DNA from: Pipra filicauda
Taxonomy: Eukaryota; Chordata; Aves; Passeriformes; Pipridae
Assembly: GCF_003945595.2 (NCBI RefSeq)
Contig: NW_024104129.1
Coordinates: 744,001-808,000 of the forward strand
Direction: 5' to 3'
DNA length: 64,000 nt
Shown here: positions 10,766 to 24,018 of the stretch, piece by piece
Numbering within the stretch: position 1 is the stretch's first letter
Layout of the letters: every line of letters starts with the position of its first letter
Notes under the pieces: generated by a model
Seen by the model: the letters and a program-made list of their open reading frames with translations, nothing else
Databases searched by the model: none
Told to the model about the DNA's origin: nothing
Translations under genes and position numbers: made by a program

Positions 10766-13692
10766 AAGACCTTGTCGTGTGGCAGAATAGCTCCCACCTA
10801 TATGTGAACTACTAATAAAGTAGGAAAGGCTGTATAGCATAATTTGCAAGTTGGTGCAGAAAGAATATGGCTAAAAGTAGCCATTGAGAGGATGCAGACT
10901 TTTTCCAAGGGCAGTATCAGTTTTCTGGCAGTGACATGTGATGACCCTTATCTTTCCGCAATTGTGCAGTGGTCAAGAATTGGCTCCCTGAGGATTTTCC
11001 TCTGCAGCATTAAATTTATTATATATTCTTATTTCACCTAGACTGACCTGGTTTTAGTTTATAATTATTCGAAGAATATTCTTTGCAATGTTTATCTTAC
11101 AGGAAAGCAGGAAGTGAAGAAAACAATCAGTAGGAAGTCAGTATGAATTATCTATTTCATTTAAAATCTATCTTTCATAAGGTTTAAATATAAGTTATAT
11201 GAATATTTATCATAAGAAAACTTCAGAATAAGCGGATGGAGAATTTATTGAAACAGCATAAAAGAAGATATGAGGACTGCTAAATGTACTCAAATACAGA
11301 GAGACAAAACAAGAAAAAGCAACGAATTCTTTGTATATTTTGCATTATCTTGTCACAAGGAAAACATTTTCTCCTTAAGTTAGGCTATCATAATTTTATT
11401 CACTTGCACAACCAGGTTTCACACTACAAACTTTAAACTTCCAGAAATGCAAATTTTTATGAGATTTCAGCCAGCATGTAGACACTTTTAAATATTTCCT
11501 TATTATTTAAAGACAGTATAGGTATAGTTGACTTGTGAACACAGAATAAAATAGTATTCAGCAGCCCAATAAAGTTTATTTGTTGGTTTTGGAGTTGTAG
11601 GGTTGGGTTTTTTTCCTCTTGTCACATTGAAGAGACTATACTAGTTAATCACTTAAATTTAATGGATTAAATTCTGCACAGGCAACCCAATTGCATGAGT
11701 TAACTTATCGGTCAAGAAATTATTAATATCTGCTTCCAAACAAATTAAGAATTCATCAGTTATGTCTAAACCAAGAGATAAAGAAGAGTTTCTAGAACAA
11801 GCCAAAAGATACTAGTACCTAGACTCCTATTTCGTGCTCCTTGCCTTCTTGTGTTCAGACTGATAAAGCAAACATTTTGTTGAGGACAAGCTGAGCTTTC
11901 TCGAGCTGCTTAGGGCCCACACAGACTACATGTAATGAGAAAATGGACTTGCACTAGGGTGATGAGTTGGCTTATTGACTCACTCATCAGTAGAGATAAA
12001 AAACTATCTTCTAATGAGAGGTAACAGCTCCTACTTGGAGTGGACACTGTATTAATCAGAAAATTACTGAAGATGTTGGAGACAGAAGTTAATCAGCTGT
12101 GAGCGCACTAATAGACGTGAGAATGAAGAGGCCATTCTGTGTCATAGTTGTCTGGCTCTTACACAATCATTTGCTGTAATCCTAGCCTGAAAAAAAGCAG
12201 ATTTAGAAATATGTTTCTTTAGAATATGTTTCTTTGTTTTGTTCTGGAATAGAGGAGTTTTCTTGGGATGAAACTTGCACAAAACCAGTGAAAATTTCTG
12301 CCAACTTCAACACCCCTCTTGTGAACATAGACTGAGTATGATTTCCCAGTGATTTAGAACACAGCCATTTTTTTAAGGGGGTGGCAAAAACTTTACCCTT
12401 GACATGATATCAATCCTTTTCCTTACTTTCAAGGTTCAACAAAACAAAGAAACCAGATCTTTATAATAAAACTTTGCAAGCACTCACCAGTAAGTAAGCC
12501 ATAATACTTTTTTCATCATTTCAATATCATCCAATTTTAATAAAAATACTCCCAAAATATCTTGTATGAGACAAGAATTTGATGAAAAAATACACTCAAG
12601 TAGTTTAAAATCCCAGTGGAAGCATGACAATTTGTTTAAAGTATCTCACAATTGCCTGTAAGCAAGGCAAATAACCACGTGTAAAAGTATTGCATCATGA
12701 TATTACATTTTTTATCTTTTAAATTAGTGCAAGATTATAAAGTTATGAAGAGCCAGTGCAGCCAGTTGTTGTTTAGTGACTATCAAACTGAGATATGAAG
12801 GATGTCAACATGTGCTATATACAGTATACAAACAAAAAGGATCAACTGAAAGCCATATTTTACCTTACAATTACTATACAGTCAGATTACTTAGAGCATA
12901 GCATGGACTAGCAGTGGCATCTTCTCCTTACCGATATTAATCCATATATTTTTAGAAAACAAGTACCATTTTAACAATGAAGAAGGGGTGGTAAATACAA
13001 GAAAATATATAAAAAGTACTTCTAGGATTCTTACATAGGCATCTCACATTGATGCATTTATGTGGCTTATCTTTTTTGCTTATAGAAACACAAATAATAA
13101 AAAATAGAAAATATTTGACAAAATTATGTGAGAATTGATACAATATGACTGAGACGAATAAGTAATTATCATGAAAATATATTACAGGTAATTTATCTCT
13201 GTTCTGCTATAGATTGTACATTTGTGATACAGAGTGGAACAGATATTTGATAACTGTGAGAGCAATAGGTCTCAGTAAGTTCTAAGCAATTCCTAAAGTC
13301 AGGCATTTTCTGGAAAAAGCAAAGCAAGTTGCAGGGAGAAAGAAGGTGGTGAGGTAAGGAAGCATGACACAAACAGAAACATCATGCACATATAAAAGTG
13401 AATACCTGTTACCATTGGATGTATTGATAACATGCCATATGAAATGTGAGAACAAGTGAAAATGACTAAAATTAACTCAAGAGCTTACACTTGCCTTCTT
13501 ATAACCAACTGATATGTTGCCAGCAAATGTATGTTGAAAGCTCAATTTTGGAGGAATAACAGTGTCCATTTAAAGCAGACCAAGCATAGTATAAATTCCC
13601 TCAGAAACTCTGAAAGAGAGCATATATTTCAACACTTATATTATCTTTTTTATGTAAAATTAGGTTTTTCGAATTAAAAGGCCTTTTGATGT
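10766..13692. other. Unique AT-rich DNA, no gene seen
   Basis: Nothing recognisable on either strand. A 15-bp word (aatatgtttctttag) is repeated in tandem near 12209-12238. Confidence 0.5.
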
Positions 13693-14175
13693 TGTGCTGG
13701 TTTTGGCTGGGGTAGAGTTAACTTTCTTCACAGTGGCTGGTATGGGGCTTTATTTTTGATTTGTGCTGAATATAGGGTTGATAATAATAGAGATGTTTTT
13801 GATATTGTTAAGCAGTACTTACACAGAGCCAAGGTCTTTTCTGCTTTCCGTACTGCCACGCTGGAAAGGAAGTTGAGAGTGCATGGGAGGCTGGGAGAAG
13901 ACAAGCTGGGACAGGTGACCCAAACTGACCAAAAGGATATTCCATACCATATGACAACATGCTCAGTATAAAAAGTGGAGGGAAGAAGGAGGAAGGGGGG
14001 TGAGGGGGACATTTGGAATGATGGCATTTGTCTTCCTAAGTAACCATGATGGAGGTTACACATAATTGAGCCCTGATCTCCTGGAGATGGCTGAACACCT
14101 GCCTGCCCATGAGGAGCAGTGAATTAATTTCTTAGTTTGCTTTGCTTGTTTGCATAGCATTGGCTTTCCCTTGAA
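13693..14175 (+). mobile_element. ERVL-type solo LTR, 3'-truncated
   Basis: It starts with TGTGCTGGTTTTGGCTGGGG and shares its whole length with the LTR at 51642-52429. Common words are gtatggggct, ttgtgctgaa, cacagagcca, ccataccatatgac, gatggcatttgtcttcct and gatggctgaacacctgcctg. A TATA-like sequence (agtataaaaagtgg) lies near 13965-13978, as expected for the promoter of an LTR. The last part, with the polyadenylation signal and the CA end, is missing after about 14175. There is no internal retroviral sequence on either side. I place it with the avian TguLTR5-like ERVL LTRs from memory. The opposite-strand frame across it is not a gene. Confidence 0.85.
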
Positions 14176-17100
14176 ATTGTGTGAGCCACCACTTACACAA
14201 GGAGCAGTGGCTTACTAAGTATAAAATATATGTGGCTGAAATCAATTGTTGTTGCAATATCATGATGAAAAATTGAAACAGAAAACTTGCATTTGAATAT
14301 GTGATAAGGTAGTAATACATGAATATTTATTTAAACGATTTTCTGAAATTTGAGTGTGGGTTTTTTTATTATCTACTTTTCCTTTAGTGCACCTTTTCAC
14401 AGTTATAAATTTTCTTGGTGTCAGTTTTAACCTCCCATGGTTTACATACACTTTAACTTTCCCTTTAAGAAGCAATCTGAACACCTAAACAAACTTCTTT
14501 GGTATTATGGCATTATATAATTGAGTAAATTATGAAGAATTTATTCACTTTCCTGACAGAATTTCATCCAATCAATGTAATTAGCATCTAATATTTTGCA
14601 AGTGAAGCTGATATCCTATAACCTGGTCATTTGCTGATCATGCAGTACTGTTACTTTCAACTTTGTCTAATTTCTAATTTCTACGCAGTATCTTGTTATC
14701 CCATCTTCCTTTTCTTTATACAGCTCTGAAACTATCTGATCAGTATGCTGTTCACTGGCCTATTACTTTAATAGTTGCCTAAAAAATAAACAATTTCTTT
14801 CCTGAAAGAGGCTCAGTCTTATCACTAGTTGTTTCTTCCTTTGAGGCTGGACACTCATTGATGCTCTCATTTTATTCAGGATGTAGTTTTAAAGCCATTC
14901 TGTCAGCTTTCACTTTGCAGTGGAATGATGATTCAGAAGTTAATTGCATTGACATTAACCTGTTTTAAGAAGCCTAAAGTATCAATAAATCATTTCTTTA
15001 GTCACTGCACTTTTCCTGCTACTTTATTGACATACTGCACCTGAACTGACAAATAGGCTGAAAAATACCACTTTCTTCTAACATACTTTGTATTCTTAAT
15101 AATACCATTCTAAAGAAAAGAAGGTAATGTTGATATACAGAAAAGCACAAAAATAAGTTAAGCAGATTTCTTCAGCTTTGCTATTCTTATCCCTTTTAAA
15201 AGATTCAGTTTTAGGAAAGCATTGCAATTAGTGGAATACGGTTTTAACTGTTGCATAGTCTGACTGACAAGTCCAGCTACAGATCCATAATAAAACTTCT
15301 CTAAATAACCCAAAAATTCCTCTGAATACACAAATTCTCTTTTTTTTCCCTTTTGCTTCTCCCATCTCCAGACCCATGTCTTTACAAGTACCTTATGAAC
15401 ACTTACATAGTTTCTTTTACTGGCAGTCTGGAACAAAAATGCTTCTTATCTGCTGCCTGTATTGAGTGATACTATCGAGAATAAATTATCTATTGCAATG
15501 CACCTCTCCATTTGAACTCAAACTTCAGTGCAGCATTTCAACATTGGTTTCAATCAGGAAATCAATAGTACTTGCAAGTAAAACTTACTGTGAAATATTA
15601 ATCACTTCTTCATCACTAAAAAAAAATGGGACAGTAAGCTGACATAAGTAAGCTGTCAAGCAAAGGTTTTATACCTATTCATAAGAATTGGTAAATGCAG
15701 TCACATATAATACTTCTCAAACTTAAATAAGTGTGGATGGGAAAAATATAAAAACAACAAAAAAAGTAAATTAGCCATATGCTATTTATTGTGCATACAA
15801 ATGTCTGTGGTTTTAATTGCTGGACATGAAAAATCAGCTTTGGAAAACATGAAGATTTCTGCATATCTGAATGAAACAAGACTTTTGAGAATTTAAGAAA
15901 AAAAAAAAGAGAGAGAAAAAATATGAATTCACAAATTATTTCCCTAAAGTTATTAAAATATAGGCTATGCCCTGGGGCTGATAGACAAGAAGAAGTTTTA
16001 TCATTATGCTCAGTTACGTTTTTGAAAGAGTCAATGTAATGAACTTCTGCTTAATATTGTTCCCATTGTAAAAATGAATGGTCTTTTGTATGTAGTGACA
16101 CGGAGAAAAGAAAATCAATTTTTGTGGTTTTAACTCTACTCAGCATACATGCATTTGGCAAGTTCTCACTGTCTACTCTGTAAATACATGAATCCATGAC
16201 TTTGTGGGGCTGTATCTACGGAAAGAAGAAAGAAAAGAAAAAGTATAGAAACAACTTGTGTTCATCGAGTAAATGTTCAATTTTCAAATAAAAATAAACC
16301 CCAAATCATTTCCCTGCTCCTTATTTGGCTTGTGACTGAATAATTTTTTTCAAGATGGTTTGATTCTGAGGACCAAACTGTAAAGCTGTGGCAATCAGAG
16401 AATATTCCTTACCTTAGGCAAGAAAAAAGGAACATAGTTTCCACCTCATAGGTTCTAACAATCCATGTGGTTACTAGCTTTTAATACATAATGAATAGAT
16501 TTGAGTCTAGTGGCAAGAACAAGGAATAATAGCATATCTAACAAAGTACAAATTTTCAAACTTGCAAGCAGAAAGATTCAATACCTTTAGTCAAAGGCCA
16601 TTTTTAATGCAGCTAGCATACTGATTAGAAAAGATCACCCTAAACTGCTTGAATTTAGGGTGTGATAACCTTTAAAGGAAAAAATTAACCCATTTTCTAA
16701 GCACAGCAGACAGAAAGTTCAAATTATAAGAATCACTTGTCAAAACTAATAAAACAGGGCCATATGTAATATTAGTTTTTGCACTATATTTAGTATTTAA
16801 AATTTTAAATGGTACCTTAGTGAAGAAGTAACATTACTTGTGCTGTGTACTTCATGTGCAAAGAGAAACTGGAAATATTAAGTTATTTTCATACTAAACC
16901 AATGGAAAGAGACGTAGCATGAGTAAAGTGAAAACATTCAGCAGGGTTCAAGTATAGGGTTCATTCAGGGAAGGTTTATTGATTTTGCTGAGATAAAATT
17001 AATTAATACTCATTAGACACTTAAGAAGTTGTGTAACTAACTTAAGGGTCACTATAAGATCACTATATAGTCAATATAAAATGTTAGGAAATTTCTGAAA

Positions 17101-17642
17101 GCAACTCAACACATCCATATTTTTTTTTCAACTAAGTCTCTAAAACAGGAAGGATTAAATAGTGATCTCTCCATAGACAGCAAAGAGAGTGAAGATGATT
17201 AGCTTATCCCTACACCATATGTTTCATTACAATAGTATTTTTTTTCAAACTTTAATGCATGCTCAAATTCAAGAACTGAGATTAATGTGGCTCTGCTCTG
17301 TGAAAGCATTTTTGTATCCTATATGACAAAATTACTTGGATATTCATTGTGTGAATGTATTATTGAAGTATAACAGTAGTAGTGGTGTGGAAGAATAAGA
17401 AAGGGGAAGATAAACCACAAGAAGAAATTTTTTGATAAACATTTCAGGGCGATTAAAAAGTGGCGACAGTGTTATTTCCAGACAAGTTACTGTTATCACA
17501 CACAGCTAAGTTTCTGATCTCCTTTTACTCTTAGAGGGAAATAGCACATCAACATTTAATAATTAGATAGATACAGTTCCCAAGGGGTAAAAAGACTGCT
17601 GTTGAGAAGCAGTAGAGACTGATGGAAGGAAACAGAGGTGAG
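14176..17642. other. Unique AT-rich DNA, no gene seen
   Basis: No recognised gene or repeat. Minus-strand frames at 15158-15436 and 14260-14484 have no known domain and no splice or start context that I can defend. Confidence 0.5.
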
Positions 17643-17656
17643 AACTATAGAATAAT

Positions 17657-17667
17657 ATAATTATAGA
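17657..17667. repeat. 5' target-site duplication, ATAATTATAGA
   Basis: The 11 bases before the LINE are identical to 18967-18977 directly after it. Removing the LINE and one copy restores an uninterrupted CR1 tail, which confirms true retrotransposition boundaries. Confidence 0.88.
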
Positions 17668-18966
17668 CTGTGGCAGATTTTGGAACGTTTAGGTTGTCCC
17701 CCCAGGTTCCTCAAAATGATCATCTCACTCCACGAGGATCAACACGGCCAAGTCAGATATGGCAACACACTTTCTGAGCCCTTTCTAATAAAGAATGGTG
17801 TGAAACAAGGCTGCGTTCTCGCTCCTACCCTATTCACAGTCTTTTTCAGCTTGATGCTCCAAAGGGCCACGGCAGACCTCGATGATCAGGACGGTATCTA
17901 CATTTGATGCCGTACTGATGGAAGCCTTTTCAGCCTAAGGCAACTGAAGGCCCACACCAAGACCTTAAACCATCTTGTCAGGGAGCTGCTCTATGCCGAT
18001 GACGCCGCCCTTGTTGCCCACACAGAAGTAGTTCTGCAGCGTTTAACATCCTGCTTTGCAGACGCTGCAGAGCTCTTTGGGCTGGAAGTCAGTCTAAAGA
18101 AGACTCCATCAACCTGCACCTCAGGAAGTCCCCCATCATCCTCACATCACCCAACTGCTCAAATCAGTCCAGCAGTTTAATTACCTAGGTAGCCTCATCT
18201 CCTCGGATGGTAAGATTGACAGAGAGATAGACAACAGGATAGAAAAGGCATATAGTGCCTTCGGAAAGCTTCATAAAAGAGTTTGGCAAAACAAACACCT
18301 GAAGAAAAGTACAAAGATCAGTGTTTACAGAGCCATAGTGTTGTCGACTCTCTTATATCACTCCGAATCATGGGTCATCTACCGCCACCACCTGCGTCTC
18401 CTAGAACGCTTCCATCAACGCTGCCTCCGCACAATCCTAAACATCCACTGGTCAGACTATGTGACCAACACATCTGTTCTAGAGCAAGCATCTGTCACAA
18501 GTATTGAGGCCATGTTACTGAGAACACAGCTGCGTTGGGCAGGGCACATCTCCAGGATGAAGGACCACCACCTCCCTAAGATCCTGCTTTATGGTGAACT
18601 TGCCACCGGCTGCCGCAAGAGAGGAGCCCCAAAGAGAAGATACAAGGACTCCCTGAAACAACATCTCAGCCTTGGTCATATTATCACCATAACTGGTCTA
18701 CTCTGGCCTCCAATCCAGAGGTCTGGAGACACACCATCTATAACGCCGCTGATGCTTTTGAGAAAGCACACAGGATCACCCTTGAGGAGAAAAGGCAATG
18801 CATAAAGAACCGTGTCTTGCAGAATGTACCAACTAAGGAGTCTTTCTGCTGCGCCTTTTGCAACTGGACATACCTATCTCGTATTGGCCTTTTCAGCCAC
18901 CAATCGCACTTGCAACAAACGTGGGTAGAGTCCTTCCCAAATCTTCATTCGTGAAGCCTAGTCATG
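17668..18966 (+). mobile_element. Non-CR1 LINE, 5'-truncated, RT plus C-terminal zinc finger
   Basis: The plus strand begins inside an RT, with LWQILERLGCPPRFLKMI. It then has NGVKQGCVLAPTLF near 17795-17830 and ELLYADDAALV near 17985-18020, the latter keeping both catalytic aspartates. After an in-frame stop at 17905 and a frameshift near 18105, the thumb and C-terminal region reads SESWVIYRHHLRLLERFHQR, then QLRWAGHISRMKDHHLPKIL, then GAPKRRYKDSLKQ. A last frame gives LEEKRQ...FCCAFCNWTYLSRIGLFSHQ, a C..C-H finger-like end, with a stop at 18952-18954 and a short tail ending in cctagtcatg. This RT type with the RIGL.SH finger is widespread in animals, but it is not CR1 and I cannot name its clade. 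Target-site duplications flank it. Confidence 0.88.
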
Positions 18967-18977
18967 ATAATTATAGA
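18967..18977. repeat. 3' target-site duplication, ATAATTATAGA
   Basis: Second copy of the 11-bp duplication, directly after the LINE 3' end. It belongs to the interrupted CR1 3' tail. Confidence 0.88.
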
Positions 18978-19070
18978 ATCGTTTAGGTTGGAAAAGACCT
19001 TTTAAGTTCATCAAGTCTAAACATTTACCCAACACTATCAAGTTGCACATGTAAACCATGTCTCAAAGCA

Positions 19071-20670
19071 GGTCGAAACAGACAAAATTATAGGCTTTTT
19101 GCCATTTTAAATCCCATTTTGAATGTCAAAGAAAGTGAATATCTAATAAATAATTATGGGAAAAGGCACTTCGTCTAGACTATGGACTGCTATTCCATGG
19201 ATGTTACCTAGTATGATGGATTTATTGTACCATGGTGGGTATTACAGGGAAGATTATGTCAACCTTACTCATACTTCATACCAAGGATGTAGGTTTTTTT
19301 ATAGACCGAGGAAGCATGCAAAATCAATGTAAAACATTCTTACTGATTAGTGAATAAGGAAGACTTAATAAAATGTAAAAAAAAATGCCAAGAGAAAAAT
19401 CATATTGTGAGTGAGTATGTCAAAGATTGATTATTTTCTTTTTAACAAAGGTCAGATGAAAACTAGGCTTTGATGGGCTTCTGCTTACCAGGTACCTTTG
19501 TAACAATAACTTGATGCTCTCCCAATCATCTCTGAAGCTTCCAGTCCCCCTTGACTTCTTGGTCTTGTATGGTGAAAATAGTGTCACAGTTACCAGGTCT
19601 GCTTGAAAGCTACTGTCTCATAGGCAGACATGCAGTAAAAATGGTAGGATGTAGACAACTACATCAGTTTGTATCACTGGGGGGATAAGCTCAGATTCTA
19701 ATGATTTATTTAAACTCAGTTTTATTTCTACCAATAAAATTAAATTATATTTTCATATAAGAAGGCTGTCCAGTTACTATACTCATAACTGTTGCTAGGT
19801 GGTAGGTGGTAACATCACCAAAGCACTGGGCGTGGACACCAGCAGCCTTGTGAAAGGGTAGGCTGTTTTCTTACCTTTCTTACTATGTCTTCAAGGCATG
19901 AGATGTTATGCCTGGGGATACATACTCAGAGAGTGGACTGAAGAGCAATTAGTTCTGCAGCAGTTACATGAGCATATGCTGATGATTTTTGTGAGGTAAC
20001 AACAAGTTGGAATCAATGGAGTTTAGATTTTAACAGAATACTAATGGCAGAAGTGGCCTGTACAGCTATTCACTTTTCATGCAAAAGATTAGATCATTAC
20101 ATGTCAAGATTTTCAAAGCAGAGCAGTAGCTCAGCCCTGCACCTAAGTAGATAAATGGGATTGAGTGCAGTAAAAAATAATAGCCTTTTTGGTTTATAGA
20201 TATTTGTGTGGAATAGAATGAGCAAACTGATTTATTCAATGAAACTCCTTATTGAACTCAAACAATACTCATATTCTTTTAAAGAAATTGCTATTGGAAG
20301 GGAAATAAGTTGTGGCTTCCCAGATTCATTTCCTCTATGCATTCTTCTACACTGATTCATCTTTAGTAATTGACACACTCCGAGAAGGCATCAGTCTGCC
20401 TAATTTAAGCACCTGAAACTAGGCAGGCAGGAACTCTCTTTAGAGGCCTTCAAAGATACTGAACTGTTCACCATCTTCTGTACACAAAAGTTAGGCATTG
20501 CTTTTTTTACTCCTAGAAAAACAGATGTGAAAAAAGTTATCTGTAATATAGAGATTAGATCTCACTCTTGGCTATCAGGAAAAGCATACCCTTTTTTTTT
20601 TTTAATTAAGTGCAACATTTTAAAATATTTGACCATAAAGCATAGCTGCCTGACTGTGGGGATTGACTTA
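19071..20670. other. Unique DNA, no gene seen
   Basis: No repeat family or coding region recognised. Confidence 0.5.
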
Positions 20671-20674
20671 GGGT

Positions 20675-20857
20675 GACTGAACACAGGAATGGGTTGCACA
20701 GAGAGGTTGCGGAGTGTCCCTCCTTGGACATATTCAAAACCCATCTGAACGTTACCACTTCCTATAGAAGACCCTGTTTCAAGCAGGACAGTTGGACTAA
20801 ATGATGTTCAGAGGTGCTGGTTGATTTCAGCTGTTTTGTGGTTCTGGGATTTTGAAT
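20675..20857 (+). mobile_element. Old CR1 3' end
   Basis: The words gggttgcacagagaggttgc, ggacatattcaaaacccatc, agttggactaaatgatgttc and a degraded terminal tggttctgggattt follow an older CR1 subfamily (cccagagaggttgtgg, ttcaaaacccgtctgg, ttggactagatgatctcc). It is 5'-truncated and diverged. Confidence 0.85.
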
Positions 20858-20883
20858 TCCTCCCAGGTCACCTGACTGTGCTG

Positions 20884-21370
20884 CTACCTCTTATATGTGT
20901 TCTTTTCGTGCCTGAGTTGAATCAGGAGCAGCTTGTTCATCCATGCATGTGTCCTGTCACCATGGCTTGATTTTCTGCTCAGTGGAAAGGACCGTTCTTG
21001 AGGCTGGAGGAGGTGATGTTGGAAACCAAACAACTCCCCTGGAATCATTCTCTCTCCAGCATGGTTTCCCATGGGATTCTTGCAAGCAGGTCCCTAAACA
21101 GGTCGAAGTTCACTCTCTTGAAATCTGATTTTGGAATCCTGCTGTTTGCCTTGATCCCTTTTCTTGGGATCCTGAACTCCACCATCTCATGGCCACTGCA
21201 ACCAACAGCCAAAATCCCCTACTCGTTCTTCCTTCTTTTTAAGGATCGGGTCCAGCAGAGAATGTCCTTTCATCAACAGCACTGTCATCAATGTAATGAA
21301 TTTGTGACACCAATGCACACACCTGTATTGCTTATGATCTGCTCTGCTGGCCTTCCAGAAGATATTAGAT
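20884..21370 (-). mobile_element. CR1 fragment covering the endonuclease end
   Basis: On the minus strand the translation contains segments of the CR1 endonuclease and the linker after it. Near 21080-21125 are FKRVN and FDLFRDLLARIPWETML. Near 20890-20960 is HAWMNKLLLIQLRHEKNTYK, matching the CR1 word AWMNKELL.KLKHKKEAY. The plus-strand words ctgaactccaccatctcatg and ggtccagcagagaatgtcct also match this CR1 region. Frames are interrupted. It carries no 3' tail and abuts an unrelated CR1 3' end of opposite strand. Confidence 0.85.
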
Positions 21371-24018
21371 ACTTTTTGGCAAATTTCCTACACAACAGAG
21401 CAAATGGAATCATGTCTTTTGGTCTGCAGTGTTGGGGTTTTTTATAAGGCTGTATACCTGGGTAATACAGAGTGTATTGCGTTTCTTTACAGCCACCATT
21501 TCCACAGTGCCAGATATCTTGTATATTATGGTGCTGTTTTAGTAGTCTTGTTGGGTTTTTATATTTCTATGTCACTAATTTTAGGATTTTTATTTCTGCA
21601 GAAAGAGAAGTGAACCTCTTCCATTTAAAATTACATTCTTTCCCAAGTTACTTAGCAGGAAACTAAAAGATTAAAAAAATAAAGTTCAATTTGAGCTTGA
21701 ATGTTAACCAAACAGACATCTTTATGTTTTATGAATAATTTAAGAGGAAGTATAGTGTGATGAAAAAAATGTAGTAAACAGTGTTCTTAATGTCCACCTA
21801 TCACAACATAATCATAAATCAAATTTGTGTTAAGCTCAGTTGAAGATGATGATATCCAGGAGTAAACTCACCACCTGTTTAAGCTAAGGAGAAAAAATTA
21901 CAGCTTCACAATGCACTTAGTCAAAGAACTAAACAATGGGAAATTTTTGAAAACTTTAAGATGTCTAGGAGACTAAGCTAAGAAATAAATTAAATACAAA
22001 CAAAACCTGAAGATCAAGATGAAAATCTATCAATCTCTTTCTGACATAGCCTTTTCCTTTTCCTGTTATTTACCAAAAGAATGTAAATAATAAAACATGA
22101 AAAAATGTAAATGAGCAGTTGAATAAGAGTATAAGAAAATATTAAGTTCTGTGTAGATGAAAGTTCACCCAAAAAAGTGAGTCCTGCAGACTATAAATTC
22201 ATGTTTAGATGCTTCTCAGAATAAATAAATAAATGGTGGCCGTATATATACATAACAAGCTCCTTGGTCTACCGAATTGTGGAAAAAAGTAAAAGCCTAC
22301 ACAAACGAATTTGTGCATATCTGTACATTGGGTATAGTTTTTAACATGCTCTACAAGACAAAAAACCAGTTAACAATGTTGACAGTGAAGGTATCTTGCT
22401 CATAATTTCATAATATCTGACAAATAAATACACCTTGTGGTATATATCATTGTCCTAGTCTTTCTGCAGATATCGACGGGCACACCTAAGTAGTTGTGCG
22501 AAGCTTATCTTTTCAAAGACTTTCTGTAACTCTAAGAACCAGACATGTTTGATTGTAATGAAAGTTTAAATCATAGATTAGAAAAAAGAACACTCTGTTT
22601 TAATTGGAAAGCCTGACGTGAAAAATCTGAAAGCTTTTCTTGACTAATCAGGACATTTTGGTCTTAAAGTTTAATGGGAAAATTTTCACAAGTGATTGGG
22701 AGGGATGTTATGCTCTTATTGGCTCAGGATTTTTCAGGTTTCTGAATGAAAACTGTAGAAGAAATGGTACAAGAGTCTGGGAGGATTCCTTCCTATGGCT
22801 TTCTAATCATGCTAGATGCATGAGATAGAGCTGAGGACTGGACAAATGACCGGAGCTGCCATCAGGGGTGTATTGACAACACTGGATGACCACCTCTTTT
22901 GACACACTGTGTAGGTATAAAACGCAAGCTGCACATTGAACATCAACTCTTCATCAAGAATTACTCTTCTGATGCCTTAAGAATCAGAATACTATGAGAA
23001 TTTTGCGTTCCAGTACTTCATATACCTTGGGCAAATTGGTAGTACGGCTATGCTGCCAACAGAGAGGATCTGGAAAATAGCCCCAGAAGATTCTGAAATC
23101 AGAAAGACTTTCTACTTCAGAAATAGAAATTCTAGATATGACAACATCAGCTATCTGATCTGGAAGGAAGTTAAAAAGCTTCCTTGTAATCATATAAGCA
23201 AAGCAAAGCAAAATTGAGGCTATGCGCCACCTTCCTTAACACCAAGAAGCCAAATTTTAAATGTACCAGAGATTTACAACTTCCACACACATAAGTTATT
23301 AGACTAACTCCTGAGCAAGAGCAGTGCGTTTTAGCATACTAATAAGAAATTTGACCTTGACTACTACCTGTTGTGAATAAAGAGGATAAAGAAAAAGAAC
23401 TGAACAAAACTATAATCTAATGTGACTGCTTGGTTAGAGGTAGTTTTAATGGCAAATGTTCTTGCATGTGAAAAACAGCCAAAATTATTCTTATACTATT
23501 TATAAAACACAACATAAACAAGTAATATTTGTTATGCAATAATATGAATTGGGCCATATTTAATGTTTTAGTGTGGAATTCATCTGACCTGATGCTGAGT
23601 GTCTGTTGTACAGACATATTCATCTGCACAAGTCACCCTAAGATTTTTGAATGGTATGAAAACTCTTGCTATTGGTAATTTAGTACTCATGTATTGCTAG
23701 CTTCAAAGTAGATTCCTACATTGGATTATAGTCATAGACTGTGATAGGCTAATTGACAATAACTGGAATAAAGTGTTTGTTTTAAGGTGGTGATAATAGT
23801 TTCCCAGCAGTACTTTCCAGATAGTCAAAAATTCACATTATCCATTCTGTAGACCCAACAAAAACGTATCAGTCTGAACATAAAGGAAAAGCAGTCACCC
23901 TCATCCAAGAAGTCTACAGAAAGACAGTTGTGATTACCTGGCCTCCAGTTCGGAGACGACTTATAGTCAGAGCAAATTTGAACCATCAAAGCAAATGCTT
24001 ACAAATCTGACAATTACA
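21371..24018. other. Unique DNA, no gene seen
   Basis: No known repeat is recognised. Near 22916-22925 there is a TATA-like box (taggtataaaacgc) downstream of a moderately GC-richer 100-bp stretch. It could be a decayed LTR promoter, but no second LTR feature supports this. Confidence 0.45.

Larger units (their letters stand above)
17643..19070 (-). mobile_element. CR1 3' end (Y-like), split by a LINE insertion
   Basis: Bases 17643-17667 (ctatagaataatataattata, ga) join naturally to 18978 onward (atcgtttaggttggaaaaga). Together they rebuild a reverse-complement CR1 3' end: an ATAGAAT-type tail, then gaatcgtttaggttggaaaagacc, tcatcaagtct and ttacccaacacta. The interruption at 17668-18966 plus an 11-bp duplication is the LINE described separately. 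The CR1 must therefore be older than that LINE copy. Confidence 0.8.

Noticed and set aside
13728..14063. Minus-strand frame of 111 codons
   Set aside because: It is antisense to the solo LTR and has no counterpart in the second LTR copy.
22850..22990. LTR promoter with TATA box
   Set aside because: Only a TATA-like word is present. There are no LTR ends, polyadenylation signal or second copy in the window.
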